Assembly (NCBI GenBank): GCA_020636895.1 | Contig: JACJWZ010000002.1 | Coordinates: 1-64,000, forward strand | Length of the DNA stretch: 64,000 bases | Origin: Thermoleophilales bacterium | GTDB taxonomy: Bacteria > Actinomycetota > Thermoleophilia > Solirubrobacterales > 70-9 | Direction of reading: 5' to 3' | Shown here: positions 46,750 to 55,154 of the stretch, in pieces | How positions within the stretch are numbered: position 1 is the first letter of the stretch | Layout: every line of letters begins with the position of its first letter | Notes under the pieces: generated by a model | Databases searched by the model: none | Seen by the model: only the letters and a program-made list of their open reading frames with translations | What the model was told of the DNA's origin: nothing | Program-made: the position numbers and the translations under genes

Positions 46750-47493
46750 ATGGCGAAGGCGGCCGCAGAGAGCGAACGGATGGACCTGACGATCGACGAG
46801 CTCGCCCGGGAGACCGGGATGACCGCGCGCAACATCCGCGCCCACCAGTCGCGAGGCCTGCTCCCGCCGCCCGAGGTGCGCTCGCGGACCGGCTACTACG
46901 GGACCGAGCACGTGACGAGGATCCGGCTCATCCAGGACATGCAGGGGCAGGGCTTCAACCTGAAGTCGATCGAGCGCCTCCTCCACCTCGGCTCGGCCGG
47001 CGGCGCCGAGCAGACCCTCCAGTTCGAGCGCCTGCTGCTGCAGCCGTTCGGCACCGAGCAACCGGAGGCCGTCGCCCAGGAGGAGCTCGGGGAGACCTTC
47101 GGAGACCCCCTCGATCGGAAGCTGGTCGCGAAAGCAGAGCGCATCGGCGCTCTGCGGCCGATCGGCGAGGGCATCTGGGAGGTTCCCTCCCCCACGCTGC
47201 TGCGCGCCAGCCGCGAGCTCGTCGCGCTCGGGATCCCGCTCGAGCACGCGCTCGCGGTCGGTGAGTCGATCACCAAGCACACGACCGCCATCGCGCGGGA
47301 GTTCGTGCGGCTGTTCGTCAAGGACGTCCTCGATCCGATCCGCGAGGGCTCCGAGCCGAGCGACAAGGCCCTCGCCACGGCAGCCGAGGCGCTCGAGCGG
47401 CTGCGCCCTCTCGCCTCCGAGGCGGTGCTCGCCAGCTTCGGCCAGGTGATGACCGCCGCCGTCGAGCGGCAGATGGCGAAGGAGCTGGGCTAG
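46750..47493 (+). CDS. MerR-family transcriptional regulator
   Basis: The 247-residue protein has a MerR HTH (LTIDELARETGMTARNIRAH, YYGTEHVTRIRLIQDMQGQG) followed by a long helical C-terminal region that lacks metal-binding cysteines and B12-binding motifs. The effector is unknown. TAGGCT (46738-46743) precedes the ATG by six bases. The 3' end overlaps the convergent HD gene by four bases. The lipid operon with a dyad operator starts 0.7 kb downstream. Confidence 0.9.
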   Translation: MAKAAAESERMDLTIDELARETGMTARNIRAHQSRGLLPPPEVRSRTGYYGTEHVTRIRLIQDMQGQGFNLKSIERLLHLGSAGGAEQTLQFERLLLQPFGTEQPEAVAQEELGETFGDPLDRKLVAKAERIGALRPIGEGIWEVPSPTLLRASRELVALGIPLEHALAVGESITKHTTAIAREFVRLFVKDVLDPIREGSEPSDKALATAAEALERLRPLASEAVLASFGQVMTAAVERQMAKELG

Positions 47494-48044
47494 ACCTCGG
47501 CCGCCTCATCGAGCGCCCGCTCCAAGGCGGGAAGCTCGACGGCGATCTCCGAGAGGAAGGGAAGCTCGGGGCGGCGCGCGGTGAAGAGCTGCAGCGTGTC
47601 CCAGTAGTGGTCCAGTCGCTCCTCGCCGGGATCCTCCCCGCTCTCCGTGTACGCGCGTACACGGGCGAGCTTGTCCGCCGCGTAGATCGACGCGGGGACC
47701 GCGCCCGCCTCCAGCACGCGCTTGCGGTGCTCGGCCTTGCGGGCGGTGTAGTCGACGATGGTGTCGTCCTCGGTCAGCGCCTCGACGTAGCCGGCGACCT
47801 CGTCCCCGAAGCCGTCGCGGATGCGGTCGATCCCCTGCGTCGATCCCTCGACGACGTCGTGCAGGAGCGCCGTCGCCACCACCTCGTCCCCGAAACCGGC
47901 CTCGTCGAGCAGCCGGGCGACGGCGACGGGATGCTCGATCGTCGTGTCGTCGGTCGAATCAGGCCCGCAGTGGGCGCGCTCGGCGTGCTCGTAGGCGCGC
48001 GAGACAAGCTCCCGTCCGGCGGCGAAGTCGGGGGGCTCGGCCAT
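47490..48044 (-). CDS. HD-domain phosphohydrolase
   Basis: The 184-residue protein matches small HD hydrolases related to the RelA/SpoT hydrolase domain: AHCG...IEHPVAVARLLDEAG, TALLHDVVEGST with the HD pair, and KLARVRAY. Substrate is not known; a (p)ppGpp hydrolase-like function is possible. The ATG at 48044 is preferred to the longer frame (48083) because TATCCT (minus strand, 48052-48057) ends seven bases before it. Confidence 0.82.
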   Translation of the reverse strand: MAEPPDFAAGRELVSRAYEHAERAHCGPDSTDDTTIEHPVAVARLLDEAGFGDEVVATALLHDVVEGSTQGIDRIRDGFGDEVAGYVEALTEDDTIVDYTARKAEHRKRVLEAGAVPASIYAADKLARVRAYTESGEDPGEERLDHYWDTLQLFTARRPELPFLSEIAVELPALERALDEAAEV

Positions 48045-48145
48045 CGCCGCGAGGATAGAGCGCCTGCGACCGGCGCGAGGCACTTTCCGAAGGCGATGGG
48101 AGAGGACGGTCAGAGGGCTCGTCCCGCGCGCGCTGCTCCGATCGA

Positions 48146-48171
48146 GCTCGCGTGACGGACCTCACGCGAGC
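48146..48171. promoter_or_regulatory. Perfect 10-bp dyad upstream of lipid operon
   Basis: GCTCGCGTGA and TCACGCGAGC are perfectly complementary with a 6-bp spacer. The dyad is 50 bp upstream of the FAD oxidoreductase gene, in a divergent promoter region, so an operator is likely. The regulator is unknown; the MerR gene 1.4 kb away is a candidate. Confidence 0.6.
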
Positions 48172-48220
48172 GGGACAACGGTGATCCGGAAGCGGCGTCC
48201 GGGCGAAAGGAACTCGCGAG

Positions 48221-49630
48221 ATGGACCGCTGTGTCGCATCAGCCGAGAACCCCGCCGTGAACCCCGTCAACCCCGTGAACCGGGGGAACCCGGTTGGCGC
48301 GCTGCGGATCGCGATCGTCGGCGCCGGGGTGTCCGGGCTCGTCGCCGCGGCGGAGCTGCACAGGGCCGGGCACGAGGTCACCGTCTTCGAGGCCGGGTCC
48401 TACGCAGGCGGACACACGAACACGATCGAAGTCGAGGAACCGGGAGGGCGGATCGTCCCGGTCGACACCGGCTTCATCGTCATGAACGACCGCAACTACC
48501 CCAACTTCGAGCGCATCCTGGCCGAGCTCGGGGTCGAGACCCAGTCGGCGAACATGAGCTTCGGCGTCTCCGACGGCCGCGGCGGCTTCGAGTGGGCGGC
48601 ACGCGGGCCGCGCGGCATCTTCGCCCGTCCCTCCCACCTCGCCGATCCCCGGTTCATCCGCATGCTCTCCGACCTCGTCCGCTTCAACCGCGAGGCGCGG
48701 AGCCTGCTGCTCGAAGGCGACCCCGCCTCAGCTCCGTCCCTGCGCGAGTTCCTCCGCGCGGGCGGCTACTCCGAGTACTTCGTGGAGCGCCTGATCGTGC
48801 CCCAGGCCTCCGCGGTCTGGTCCGCGGACCCCGAGCAGATGTGGACGTTCCCGGCGACCTTCCTCGCGGCGTTCTTCGACAACCACGGCGTCCTGCAGCT
48901 CCGCAACCGGCCGCGCTGGCGCTGCATCACCGGTGGCTCGCACGCCTACGTGAAGGCTCTGACGCGCCCGTTCGCCGATCGCATCCGCCTGCGAACGCCG
49001 GTCCGCTCCGTGCGCCGAGACCCCGACCCCGAGGGGGGCGTGGAGATCGCCACCGACGGCGACGCGGAGCGCTTCGACGAGGTGGTGCTCGCGTGTCACG
49101 CCGACCAGGCGCTCGCGATGCTGGCCGAAGCCTCACCGCTCGAGCACGACCTCCTGTCGAGCTTCCCCTATCAGCCCAACGAGGCGGTCCTGCACACCGA
49201 CACCGGCGTCATGCCGCGGCGGCGGGCCGCCTGGGCGAGCTGGAACTTCCACCTGAACGGGTCAGCCAAGGGAGTGGGGCGCGCGACGCTCACCTACGAC
49301 ATGAACCGCCTGCAGTCGCTGCACAGCCACCGCCGCTACCTGGTGACGCTGAACATGTCCGAAGCGATCGACCCCGCCAGGATCATCAGGGTCGTCGACT
49401 ACGCACACCCCGTCTACACGGTCGAAGGCATGGCCGCGCAGGGGCGCTGGCGCGAGATCAGCGGCGCCGATCGCGTCCACTTCTGCGGCGCCTACTGGCG
49501 CTGGGGCTTCCACGAGGACGGGGCTTGGTCGGCGCTGCGCGTCTCCGAGACGCTCGGCGGCCGTGGGCCTGGCCTGATCGATCACGCCACGCGAGCGGTC
49601 AGGGCGGGGTCGCTCGTGGGAGCGACGTGA
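48221..49630 (+). CDS. FAD-dependent amine oxidase-like oxidoreductase
   Basis: The 469-residue protein has the FAD-binding LRIAIVGAGVSGLVAAAEL, followed by VFEAGSYAGGHTNTIEVE, VDTGFIVMNDRNYPNFERI and the C-terminal HFCGAYWRWGFHEDG. In many bacteria this protein is encoded with DUF1365 and a cyclopropane synthase-like methyltransferase, and the set modifies unsaturated fatty acids. AAAGGA precedes the ATG at nine bases, so this mRNA has a leader. Confidence 0.9.
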   Translation: MDRCVASAENPAVNPVNPVNRGNPVGALRIAIVGAGVSGLVAAAELHRAGHEVTVFEAGSYAGGHTNTIEVEEPGGRIVPVDTGFIVMNDRNYPNFERILAELGVETQSANMSFGVSDGRGGFEWAARGPRGIFARPSHLADPRFIRMLSDLVRFNREARSLLLEGDPASAPSLREFLRAGGYSEYFVERLIVPQASAVWSADPEQMWTFPATFLAAFFDNHGVLQLRNRPRWRCITGGSHAYVKALTRPFADRIRLRTPVRSVRRDPDPEGGVEIATDGDAERFDEVVLACHADQALAMLAEASPLEHDLLSSFPYQPNEAVLHTDTGVMPRRRAAWASWNFHLNGSAKGVGRATLTYDMNRLQSLHSHRRYLVTLNMSEAIDPARIIRVVDYAHPVYTVEGMAAQGRWREISGADRVHFCGAYWRWGFHEDGAWSALRVSETLGGRGPGLIDHATRAVRAGSLVGAT

Positions 49631-50394
49631 GCCCGGCACCGGGCTCCGGGATCTACGAGGGGTGGGTGTCGCATCGGCGCGCGTCCCCGGTCGAGCACTC
49701 CTTCCGCTATCGCATCTTCATGCCCCTGCTGGACCTCGCCGACCTGCCCGAGCTGCTCGACCGGGTTCCGCTCTGGTCCGCGCGGCGGCGGGCACCCGCC
49801 CGGATCCGCCGCTGCGACTACCTCGGGAACCCGGGAGTCCCACTCGCCGACGCCGCCCGCGATCTCGTCGCGGAACACACGGGAACCCGTCCCGCCGGGC
49901 CGGTGCTGATGCTGGCCAACCCGCGCTACTGGGGTGTCGGCATGAACCCGGTGGCGTTCTACTACCTCTACGGCTCCGGCTCCGAGGACGGGGACGGCGC
50001 CGAAGCGATGATCGCCGACGTCACCAACACACCGTGGGGCGAGAGCCGCCCCTACGTGCTCGCCGCGGATGGCGGCGGCGAGCTCCAAGGCGACTTCGAG
50101 AAGCGCCTCCACGTCTCGCCCTTCATGCCGATGGAGCAGACCTACGAGTGGAGCGCGAGCGCGCCCGGCGAGCGCCTCGAGGTCTCGATCCGCAACCACG
50201 AGGCGGGGTCGATCGTCTTCGAGGCCTCGATCGCACTCGTCCGCCATGAGATCGGCACTGGATACATGAGCCGTCTCCTGCTTCGATATCCACCGATGAC
50301 GATCGCCACGGTCGCTCGCATCTACCTCAACGCCGCGAAGCTGAAGCTCAAGGGCGCCCCCTACTTCAGCCACCCGGAGCGAGGGCGCGCGTGA
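49627..50394 (+). CDS. DUF1365 family protein
   Basis: The 255-residue protein shows the DUF1365 pattern: IYEGWVSHRRASPVEHSF with YRIFMPLLDLADLPELLD, ANPRYWGVGMNPVAFYYLYG, ADVTNTPWGESRPYVL and KRLHVSPFMPMEQTYEW. The biochemical role of DUF1365 is unknown, but it is regularly linked to lipid-modifying methyltransferases. Its GTG at 49627 overlaps the preceding stop (GTGA), and its own stop overlaps the next start. Confidence 0.93.
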   Translation: MSPAPGSGIYEGWVSHRRASPVEHSFRYRIFMPLLDLADLPELLDRVPLWSARRRAPARIRRCDYLGNPGVPLADAARDLVAEHTGTRPAGPVLMLANPRYWGVGMNPVAFYYLYGSGSEDGDGAEAMIADVTNTPWGESRPYVLAADGGGELQGDFEKRLHVSPFMPMEQTYEWSASAPGERLEVSIRNHEAGSIVFEASIALVRHEIGTGYMSRLLLRYPPMTIATVARIYLNAAKLKLKGAPYFSHPERGRA

Positions 50395-51674
50395 ACCCCT
50401 GGCGCCGGATCGTCCACGCGATCATGGGCCGGATCTCCGCCGGCCGCATCGAGCTCGAGGAGCGATGGCCCGGTGGCGAGACGCTCGCCTTCGGGTCGCT
50501 CTCCTCCCCACTTCACCTTCGCGCGCGGGTGCTCGCCAACGACCCCGGCATCTACGCCAAGCTCTGCCGGTCCAAGAGCATCGCGCTCGGCGAGTCCTAC
50601 GCGGCCCGGGGCTGGGAGACCGACGATCTGCCCGAGCTCCTGCGGATCCTCGCTCGCGACATCCGCAGGGCGGACCCAGTGCGACGCCTCTTGGCCCCGC
50701 TCCTGCTGCCGTTCCAGCGGCTCAACACCATCGGCATGCTGAACACGCGCTCGGGCGCCCGCAGCAACATCTCACGCCACTACGACCTCGGGAACGAGAT
50801 GTTCGAGCTCTTCCTCGACCACGAGACGATGATGTACTCGTCGGCCTACTACGAGAGCCCCACCGACACGCTCGAGCTGGCTCAGCACCGGCGCTTGGAG
50901 CGGATCTGCGACGCACTGGAGCTCGGCCCCGGCGACCACCTGCTCGAGATCGGAACCGGCTGGGGCGGCCTGGCGGTCCACGCGGCCTCCACCCGCGGCT
51001 GCCGGGTGACGACGACCACGATCTCCCGCGAGCAGCAGCAGTACGCGCTCGCACGGGTTCGCGCCGCCGGCCTCGAGGACCTGGTCACGGTCCTCGGCTC
51101 CGACTACCGAGACCTGACCGGAGGCTTCGACAAGGTCGTCTCGCTGGAGATGATCGAGGCCGTCGGATGGGAGTGGTTCGACACCTACTTCCGCCACTGC
51201 TCGCGACTGCTCGAGCCCGACGGGCTCTTCTTCCTGCAGGCGATCGTCATCGACGACGCCGCCTACGAGATCGAGAAACGGACCAAGAGCTTCGCCAACG
51301 AGGTGATCTTCCCCGGAGGATGCCTGCCCTCGGTCTCCACGATCCAGCGCTGCATCGCCAGGAGGACCGACCTGCGGACGATCGCCCTCGAGGACATCTC
51401 GGCGAGCTACGTGCTGACGCTGCAGGCGTGGCGCGCGCGGTTCGAGGAGGCCACGGCGAGGCTCGAGGAGCTCGGCTACGACGAACGCTTCCGTCGGACG
51501 TGGAGCTTCTACCTCGCCTTCAGCGAGGCCGGCTTCGCCGAAACTAGGATCCGCGACGTGCAGATGCTGTTCGCCAAGCCGAGATGGAACGGAGCCCCGG
51601 CCGGGGCGCGCGCTGCCGCGACCCCGGTAGCGTCCGAGATCGCCTCCCCAGCCCCAGCGCGTGGCGGCCGATGA
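50391..51674 (+). CDS. Cyclopropane-fatty-acyl-phospholipid synthase family methyltransferase
   Basis: The 427-residue protein uses S-adenosylmethionine to methylate or cyclopropanate unsaturated acyl chains. It has ISRHYDLGNEMFELFLD, the SAM loop LLEIGTGWGGLAVHAAST, and the conserved FFLQAIVIDD and SYVLTLQAWRARFEE regions. A GTG start overlaps the DUF1365 stop. The neighbours suggest modified or furan fatty acids as products, but this is inferred. Confidence 0.93.
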   Translation: MNPWRRIVHAIMGRISAGRIELEERWPGGETLAFGSLSSPLHLRARVLANDPGIYAKLCRSKSIALGESYAARGWETDDLPELLRILARDIRRADPVRRLLAPLLLPFQRLNTIGMLNTRSGARSNISRHYDLGNEMFELFLDHETMMYSSAYYESPTDTLELAQHRRLERICDALELGPGDHLLEIGTGWGGLAVHAASTRGCRVTTTTISREQQQYALARVRAAGLEDLVTVLGSDYRDLTGGFDKVVSLEMIEAVGWEWFDTYFRHCSRLLEPDGLFFLQAIVIDDAAYEIEKRTKSFANEVIFPGGCLPSVSTIQRCIARRTDLRTIALEDISASYVLTLQAWRARFEEATARLEELGYDERFRRTWSFYLAFSEAGFAETRIRDVQMLFAKPRWNGAPAGARAAATPVASEIASPAPARGGR

Positions 51675-52860
51675 TCGCCGACTGCGACGCCGGCGCGAAA
51701 GCGCTCGGAGGGTCCGGCTCCGCCGCCGCGCGGCCGTGATCGTCGTCGCCCTGCTCGCCGCCGCAGCCTTCACCGCCGGGGCGCTTACGGGGAACGACCC
51801 GAGGACCGACCCGCCCGGCCCCGGTGACGCGGCTGACACGGCCCCCTTCGCGGTCAAACCCCTGCCCGGCGGCCTCAGCGACGCGCAGCTCGCCGGCCAG
51901 CGCCTCGTCGCCGGCTTCGAGGGGACGCAGGCGCCGAAGGGCCTGAGGAAGCTCATCCGCGAGGGCCGGATCGGCGGGGTCGTGATCTTCGCCGACAACG
52001 TCGCGAGCAAGGGCGGGCTGCGCCGCGCGATCGCGGATCTGCAGTCGATCCCGCGGCCGCCGGGTCTCGGAGCCCCTCTCGCGGTGATGACCGATCAGGA
52101 GGGAGGCGCGGTCGAGCGCATCGACGGCCCGCCGTCGGCATCCGGCGCCGAGATGGGACAGCGGGGCAGGAAGTTCGCGGCCAAGCAGGGACGCGCAACC
52201 GGTCGCCTCCTGCGCAAGGTCGGCGTCAACATCGATCTCGCGCCGGTGCTCGACATCGGCCGCCGCGGATCGGCGATCAGCGAGGAGGGCCGGAGCTTCG
52301 GCAGCAGGCCCGGGACGGTGATCGGGACCGCCGTGAACGGGTTCGCGGCGGGACTCCGCGGCGAAGGCGTCGCGGCCACCGCCAAGCATTTCCCCGGCTT
52401 CGGCGCGGCCGAGGTCAACACGGACTTCGCGCCGCAGGTGATCGACGTCTCGAGGTCGAAGCTGCGCCGCGTCGACGAGGCGCCGTTCCGCGCGTTCGTC
52501 GATGACGGAGGCGAGCTCGTGATGCTGAGCGTCGCCCGCTACAAGGCGTTCGGCGGCGAGCCGGCCGCGCTGAACCGGGCGATCGCGACGCGCGAGCTCC
52601 GCGGCCGGCTCGGCTTCGCAGGGGTCAGCGTCACCGACAGCCTCGACGCGCAGGCGGTTCTCGCCTCCGGCAGCCGCAAGCAGGTCGCCACGCGCGCCGC
52701 CTCCGCCGGGTCCGACGTGCTCCTCTACGGCGACTGGCGCACCGCCCGCAAGAGCGGACGAACGCTGGCGAAGGCGCTGGACCACGGCCGCCTCGACCGG
52801 GCCGACTTCGAGGCTTCGGTACGGCGGGTTCTCGGGCTCCGCGCCACGCTCTCGAACTAG
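51661..52860 (+). CDS. Glycoside hydrolase family 3 (NagZ-like beta-N-acetylhexosaminidase)
   Basis: The 399-residue protein has an N-terminal TM anchor (AAVIVVALLAAAAFTAGAL) and a GH3 N-terminal TIM barrel with VMTDQEGGAVERIDG, VNIDLAPVLDIG, ATAKHFPGFG and VSVTDSLDAQAV. It lacks the C-terminal GH3 domain, as in NagZ, which trims N-acetylglucosamine from cell-wall fragments. The GTG start lies inside the end of the cyclopropane synthase gene (14-bp overlap). Confidence 0.88.
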   Translation: MAADDRRLRRRRESARRVRLRRRAAVIVVALLAAAAFTAGALTGNDPRTDPPGPGDAADTAPFAVKPLPGGLSDAQLAGQRLVAGFEGTQAPKGLRKLIREGRIGGVVIFADNVASKGGLRRAIADLQSIPRPPGLGAPLAVMTDQEGGAVERIDGPPSASGAEMGQRGRKFAAKQGRATGRLLRKVGVNIDLAPVLDIGRRGSAISEEGRSFGSRPGTVIGTAVNGFAAGLRGEGVAATAKHFPGFGAAEVNTDFAPQVIDVSRSKLRRVDEAPFRAFVDDGGELVMLSVARYKAFGGEPAALNRAIATRELRGRLGFAGVSVTDSLDAQAVLASGSRKQVATRAASAGSDVLLYGDWRTARKSGRTLAKALDHGRLDRADFEASVRRVLGLRATLSN

Positions 52861-52909
52861 ACCCGAATCGATCTACACGAAGCGGGGCGGCAGGAATAGG
52901 CTGCGCGCC

Positions 52910-54223
52910 ATGACCGAGAAGCTGGATGCCGCTGCCGCCGCGGCCCTCGTACGACCCACCGACGACATCGGCCTGCCGCTCGGGCCGGGACAGCCGCCGA
53001 CCTTCCTCGCCGCGCTGGGAGAGCGCGACGACTGGGAGGAGCTCCACGTCTACGGAGCGCTCCTCGCCGTCGGCACGGAGCTGTTCACGCGCGAGAACGT
53101 GCACCTGCTCTCCGGCTTCTACGGACCGATCGAGCGGTTCATCCGCGACTCCGGCGGCAACATCGGCTTCGCCCCCGGCGACTTCCGGCGCCTCGCGCCG
53201 CTCTACGAGTACCAGCGGCCACGGGTGATGTGCACGGTGGCCTCGCCGCCCGACGCCGACGGCTGGTGCTCGCTCTCGCTTCACGCCGGCGGCTCGATCC
53301 GCGAGCTGTTCCGCGCCGGCGAGGACCCGGATCGGCTGCTCGTGCTCGAGGTCGCGAGCGGGTATCCGCGGACCGTCGGCTTGCCGCCCGAGTACCCGCA
53401 CCGGATCAACATCGAGCAGGCCGACGTGGTGATCGAGTCCGACGCGGCGCCGCTCGAGCTGCCCACGGTTCCTCCCACCGACGTCGACCGCGCCATCGCC
53501 GGGCACGCCGCCGCGTTCGTCGAGTCCGGGTGCACGATCCAGACGGGGATCGGCGCGATCCCCTCGGTGATCGCCGGCATCCTCGCCGAAGGTGACACCT
53601 CCGACCTCGGGATCCACTCGGAGATGTTCACCGACGGGCTGATGCGCCTGCACGAGTCCGGTGCGGTCTCCAACCGCAAGGGCAACTTCGACGGCGTCTC
53701 GGTGACCACCTTCGCCTTCGGCTCGAAGGCCCTCTACGAATGGCTGGAGGACAACGAGGAGGTCGCGTTCCTGCCGGTCGAGGTCGTCAACTCACCTGAG
53801 ATCATCGCCCGCAACCGGCGGATGGTCTCGATCAACGGCGCCCTCGCCGTCGACGTGCACGGCCAGGTCATCGCCGACACCATCAACGCCCGCCAGTTCT
53901 CCGGGATCGGCGGCCACGAGGACTTCGTCGCGGGCACGGGCCTCGAGCTCGAGGATCGCTCGCTGCTCTGCCTTCCGTCGACGGTGGAGATCGGGGGCCG
54001 CCTGCGCTCCCGGATCGTCCCCTTCTTCGACCGCGGCGCGGTCATCACCACGCCCCGTCACCAGGTCGACGTGATCGTCACCGAGTTCGGGGCCGCCGAG
54101 CTCGAGGGCAAGACCGTCCACCAGCGCGGCCTGGCGCTCGCCGAGATCTGCCACCCCGACTTCCGCGCCGATATGGAGGAAGCGGCGGAGCGCGCGTCGC
54201 ACGGCGAGCCCCCGTTCGCCTGA
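52910..54223 (+). CDS. Acetyl-CoA hydrolase/CoA-transferase family protein
   Basis: The 437-residue protein is of the acetyl-CoA hydrolase/4-hydroxybutyrate CoA-transferase type: TIQTGIGAIPSVIAGIL, LGIHSEMFTDGLMRL carrying the catalytic Glu, and FSGIGGHEDFVAGTG. The exact acyl donor is unknown. TAGGCT (52897-52902) lies seven bases before the ATG, so it is transcribed separately from the GH3 gene. Confidence 0.92.
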   Translation: MTEKLDAAAAAALVRPTDDIGLPLGPGQPPTFLAALGERDDWEELHVYGALLAVGTELFTRENVHLLSGFYGPIERFIRDSGGNIGFAPGDFRRLAPLYEYQRPRVMCTVASPPDADGWCSLSLHAGGSIRELFRAGEDPDRLLVLEVASGYPRTVGLPPEYPHRINIEQADVVIESDAAPLELPTVPPTDVDRAIAGHAAAFVESGCTIQTGIGAIPSVIAGILAEGDTSDLGIHSEMFTDGLMRLHESGAVSNRKGNFDGVSVTTFAFGSKALYEWLEDNEEVAFLPVEVVNSPEIIARNRRMVSINGALAVDVHGQVIADTINARQFSGIGGHEDFVAGTGLELEDRSLLCLPSTVEIGGRLRSRIVPFFDRGAVITTPRHQVDVIVTEFGAAELEGKTVHQRGLALAEICHPDFRADMEEAAERASHGEPPFA

Positions 54224-54230
54224 GCGCCGA

Positions 54231-54254
54231 CTCCGCCTCCGCCTCCGCCTCCGC
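54231..54254. repeat. Four CTCCGC tandem units
   Basis: CTCCGC is repeated four times immediately after the stop of the CoA-transferase gene. It is a simple-sequence tract and nothing more is claimed. Confidence 0.7.
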
Positions 54255-54268
54255 GGACGCTGATCGCC

Positions 54269-54300
54269 GGGGGCCGCGGCGCCTACGCCGCCGATCCCCC
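54269..54300. terminator. Hairpin between convergent genes
   Basis: GGGGG pairs with CCCCC and an inner GCGGCG with CGCCGC around CCTA. It lies between the CoA-transferase stop and the RTX-repeat gene stop and can terminate both. Confidence 0.5.
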
Positions 54301-54305
54301 CGACC

Positions 54306-55154
54306 CTAGAAGGGAATCCGCGGGATGTTCAGGGTCCGCTCGCAGCTGTCGTCGGCGCTGTCCTTGCCGTCGCCGCCGTCGCAGACATCGGTGCCGGAGC
54401 CACCAGAGAGGTTGTCGTCGGAACCGCCGCCGTCGAGGTTGTCGTCACCGCCGCCGCCGCGGATCGTGTCCTCGCCGATGTCCCCGAAGAGCAGCTTGTC
54501 GTTCGCGTCGGAGCCGGTGATCGTGTCGTTGCCGATCCCGCCGTCCATCTTCACGACGCCGATGTCGGGCGTCTTCGAGGAGAGGATGTCGTTATCGGCG
54601 CCGCCGATCAGCGTGTCGGCCCCGCCCGCGACCAGCACGTCGGCCTCGAAGCTGCCGTCGAGAAGGTCGACGCCGTTGTCGACGAACTCCCCCTTCGACT
54701 TGCCGTAGCCGATCAGCTTGTCCTTGCCGGCCTGTCCGTTGAGCTTGTCGTTGCCGACCCCACCGTCGAGGTAGTCGTTGTTCTCCTCGCCGTAGACGCG
54801 GTCGTTGCCCTCGTCGCCGTAGACCTTGTCGTTGCCGAGTCCGCCGCAGACGACGTCGTTGCCGCCGCCGCCGTGGACGATGTCGTTGCCACGGCCGCCG
54901 TTGATGATGTCGTCCTTCTTGCCGCCGTAGATCTTGTCGTTGCCGTCGCCGCCGTTGTACTTGTTCTTCTTGTTCTTCGGCAGGTGCGTGACCTCGCTCT
55001 TGCCCGTCCCCTGCGAGTTCCGCTTCTTGCAGATCGGGGCGTCAACCGGCACGAACCTCACCGAGGCTTGAGCCTGCGCGGCCATCGGGGCGAGCGCGAC
55101 CGCCGCGGCAAGCGCGGAGCCGACCAGCAGTCGGAATCCAGTTCGGGTGCTCAA
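54306..55154 (-). CDS. Secreted RTX-like calcium-binding repeat protein, second of pair
   Basis: The 282-residue protein has a Sec signal peptide (ALAPMAAQAQA) and a mature part of GGxGNDxxxG nonapeptide repeats (GGDGNDKIYG, GGRGNDIVHG, GGGGNDVVCG), the calcium-binding beta-roll of RTX proteins. It is unusual in having a Sec signal and no C-terminal type I secretion signal, and ends with a CERTLNIP motif. The TTG at 55154 overlaps the stop of the paralogue (TTGA), so the pair is translationally coupled. Confidence 0.85.
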   Translation of the reverse strand: MSTRTGFRLLVGSALAAAVALAPMAAQAQASVRFVPVDAPICKKRNSQGTGKSEVTHLPKNKKNKYNGGDGNDKIYGGKKDDIINGGRGNDIVHGGGGNDVVCGGLGNDKVYGDEGNDRVYGEENNDYLDGGVGNDKLNGQAGKDKLIGYGKSKGEFVDNGVDLLDGSFEADVLVAGGADTLIGGADNDILSSKTPDIGVVKMDGGIGNDTITGSDANDKLLFGDIGEDTIRGGGGDDNLDGGGSDDNLSGGSGTDVCDGGDGKDSADDSCERTLNIPRIPF

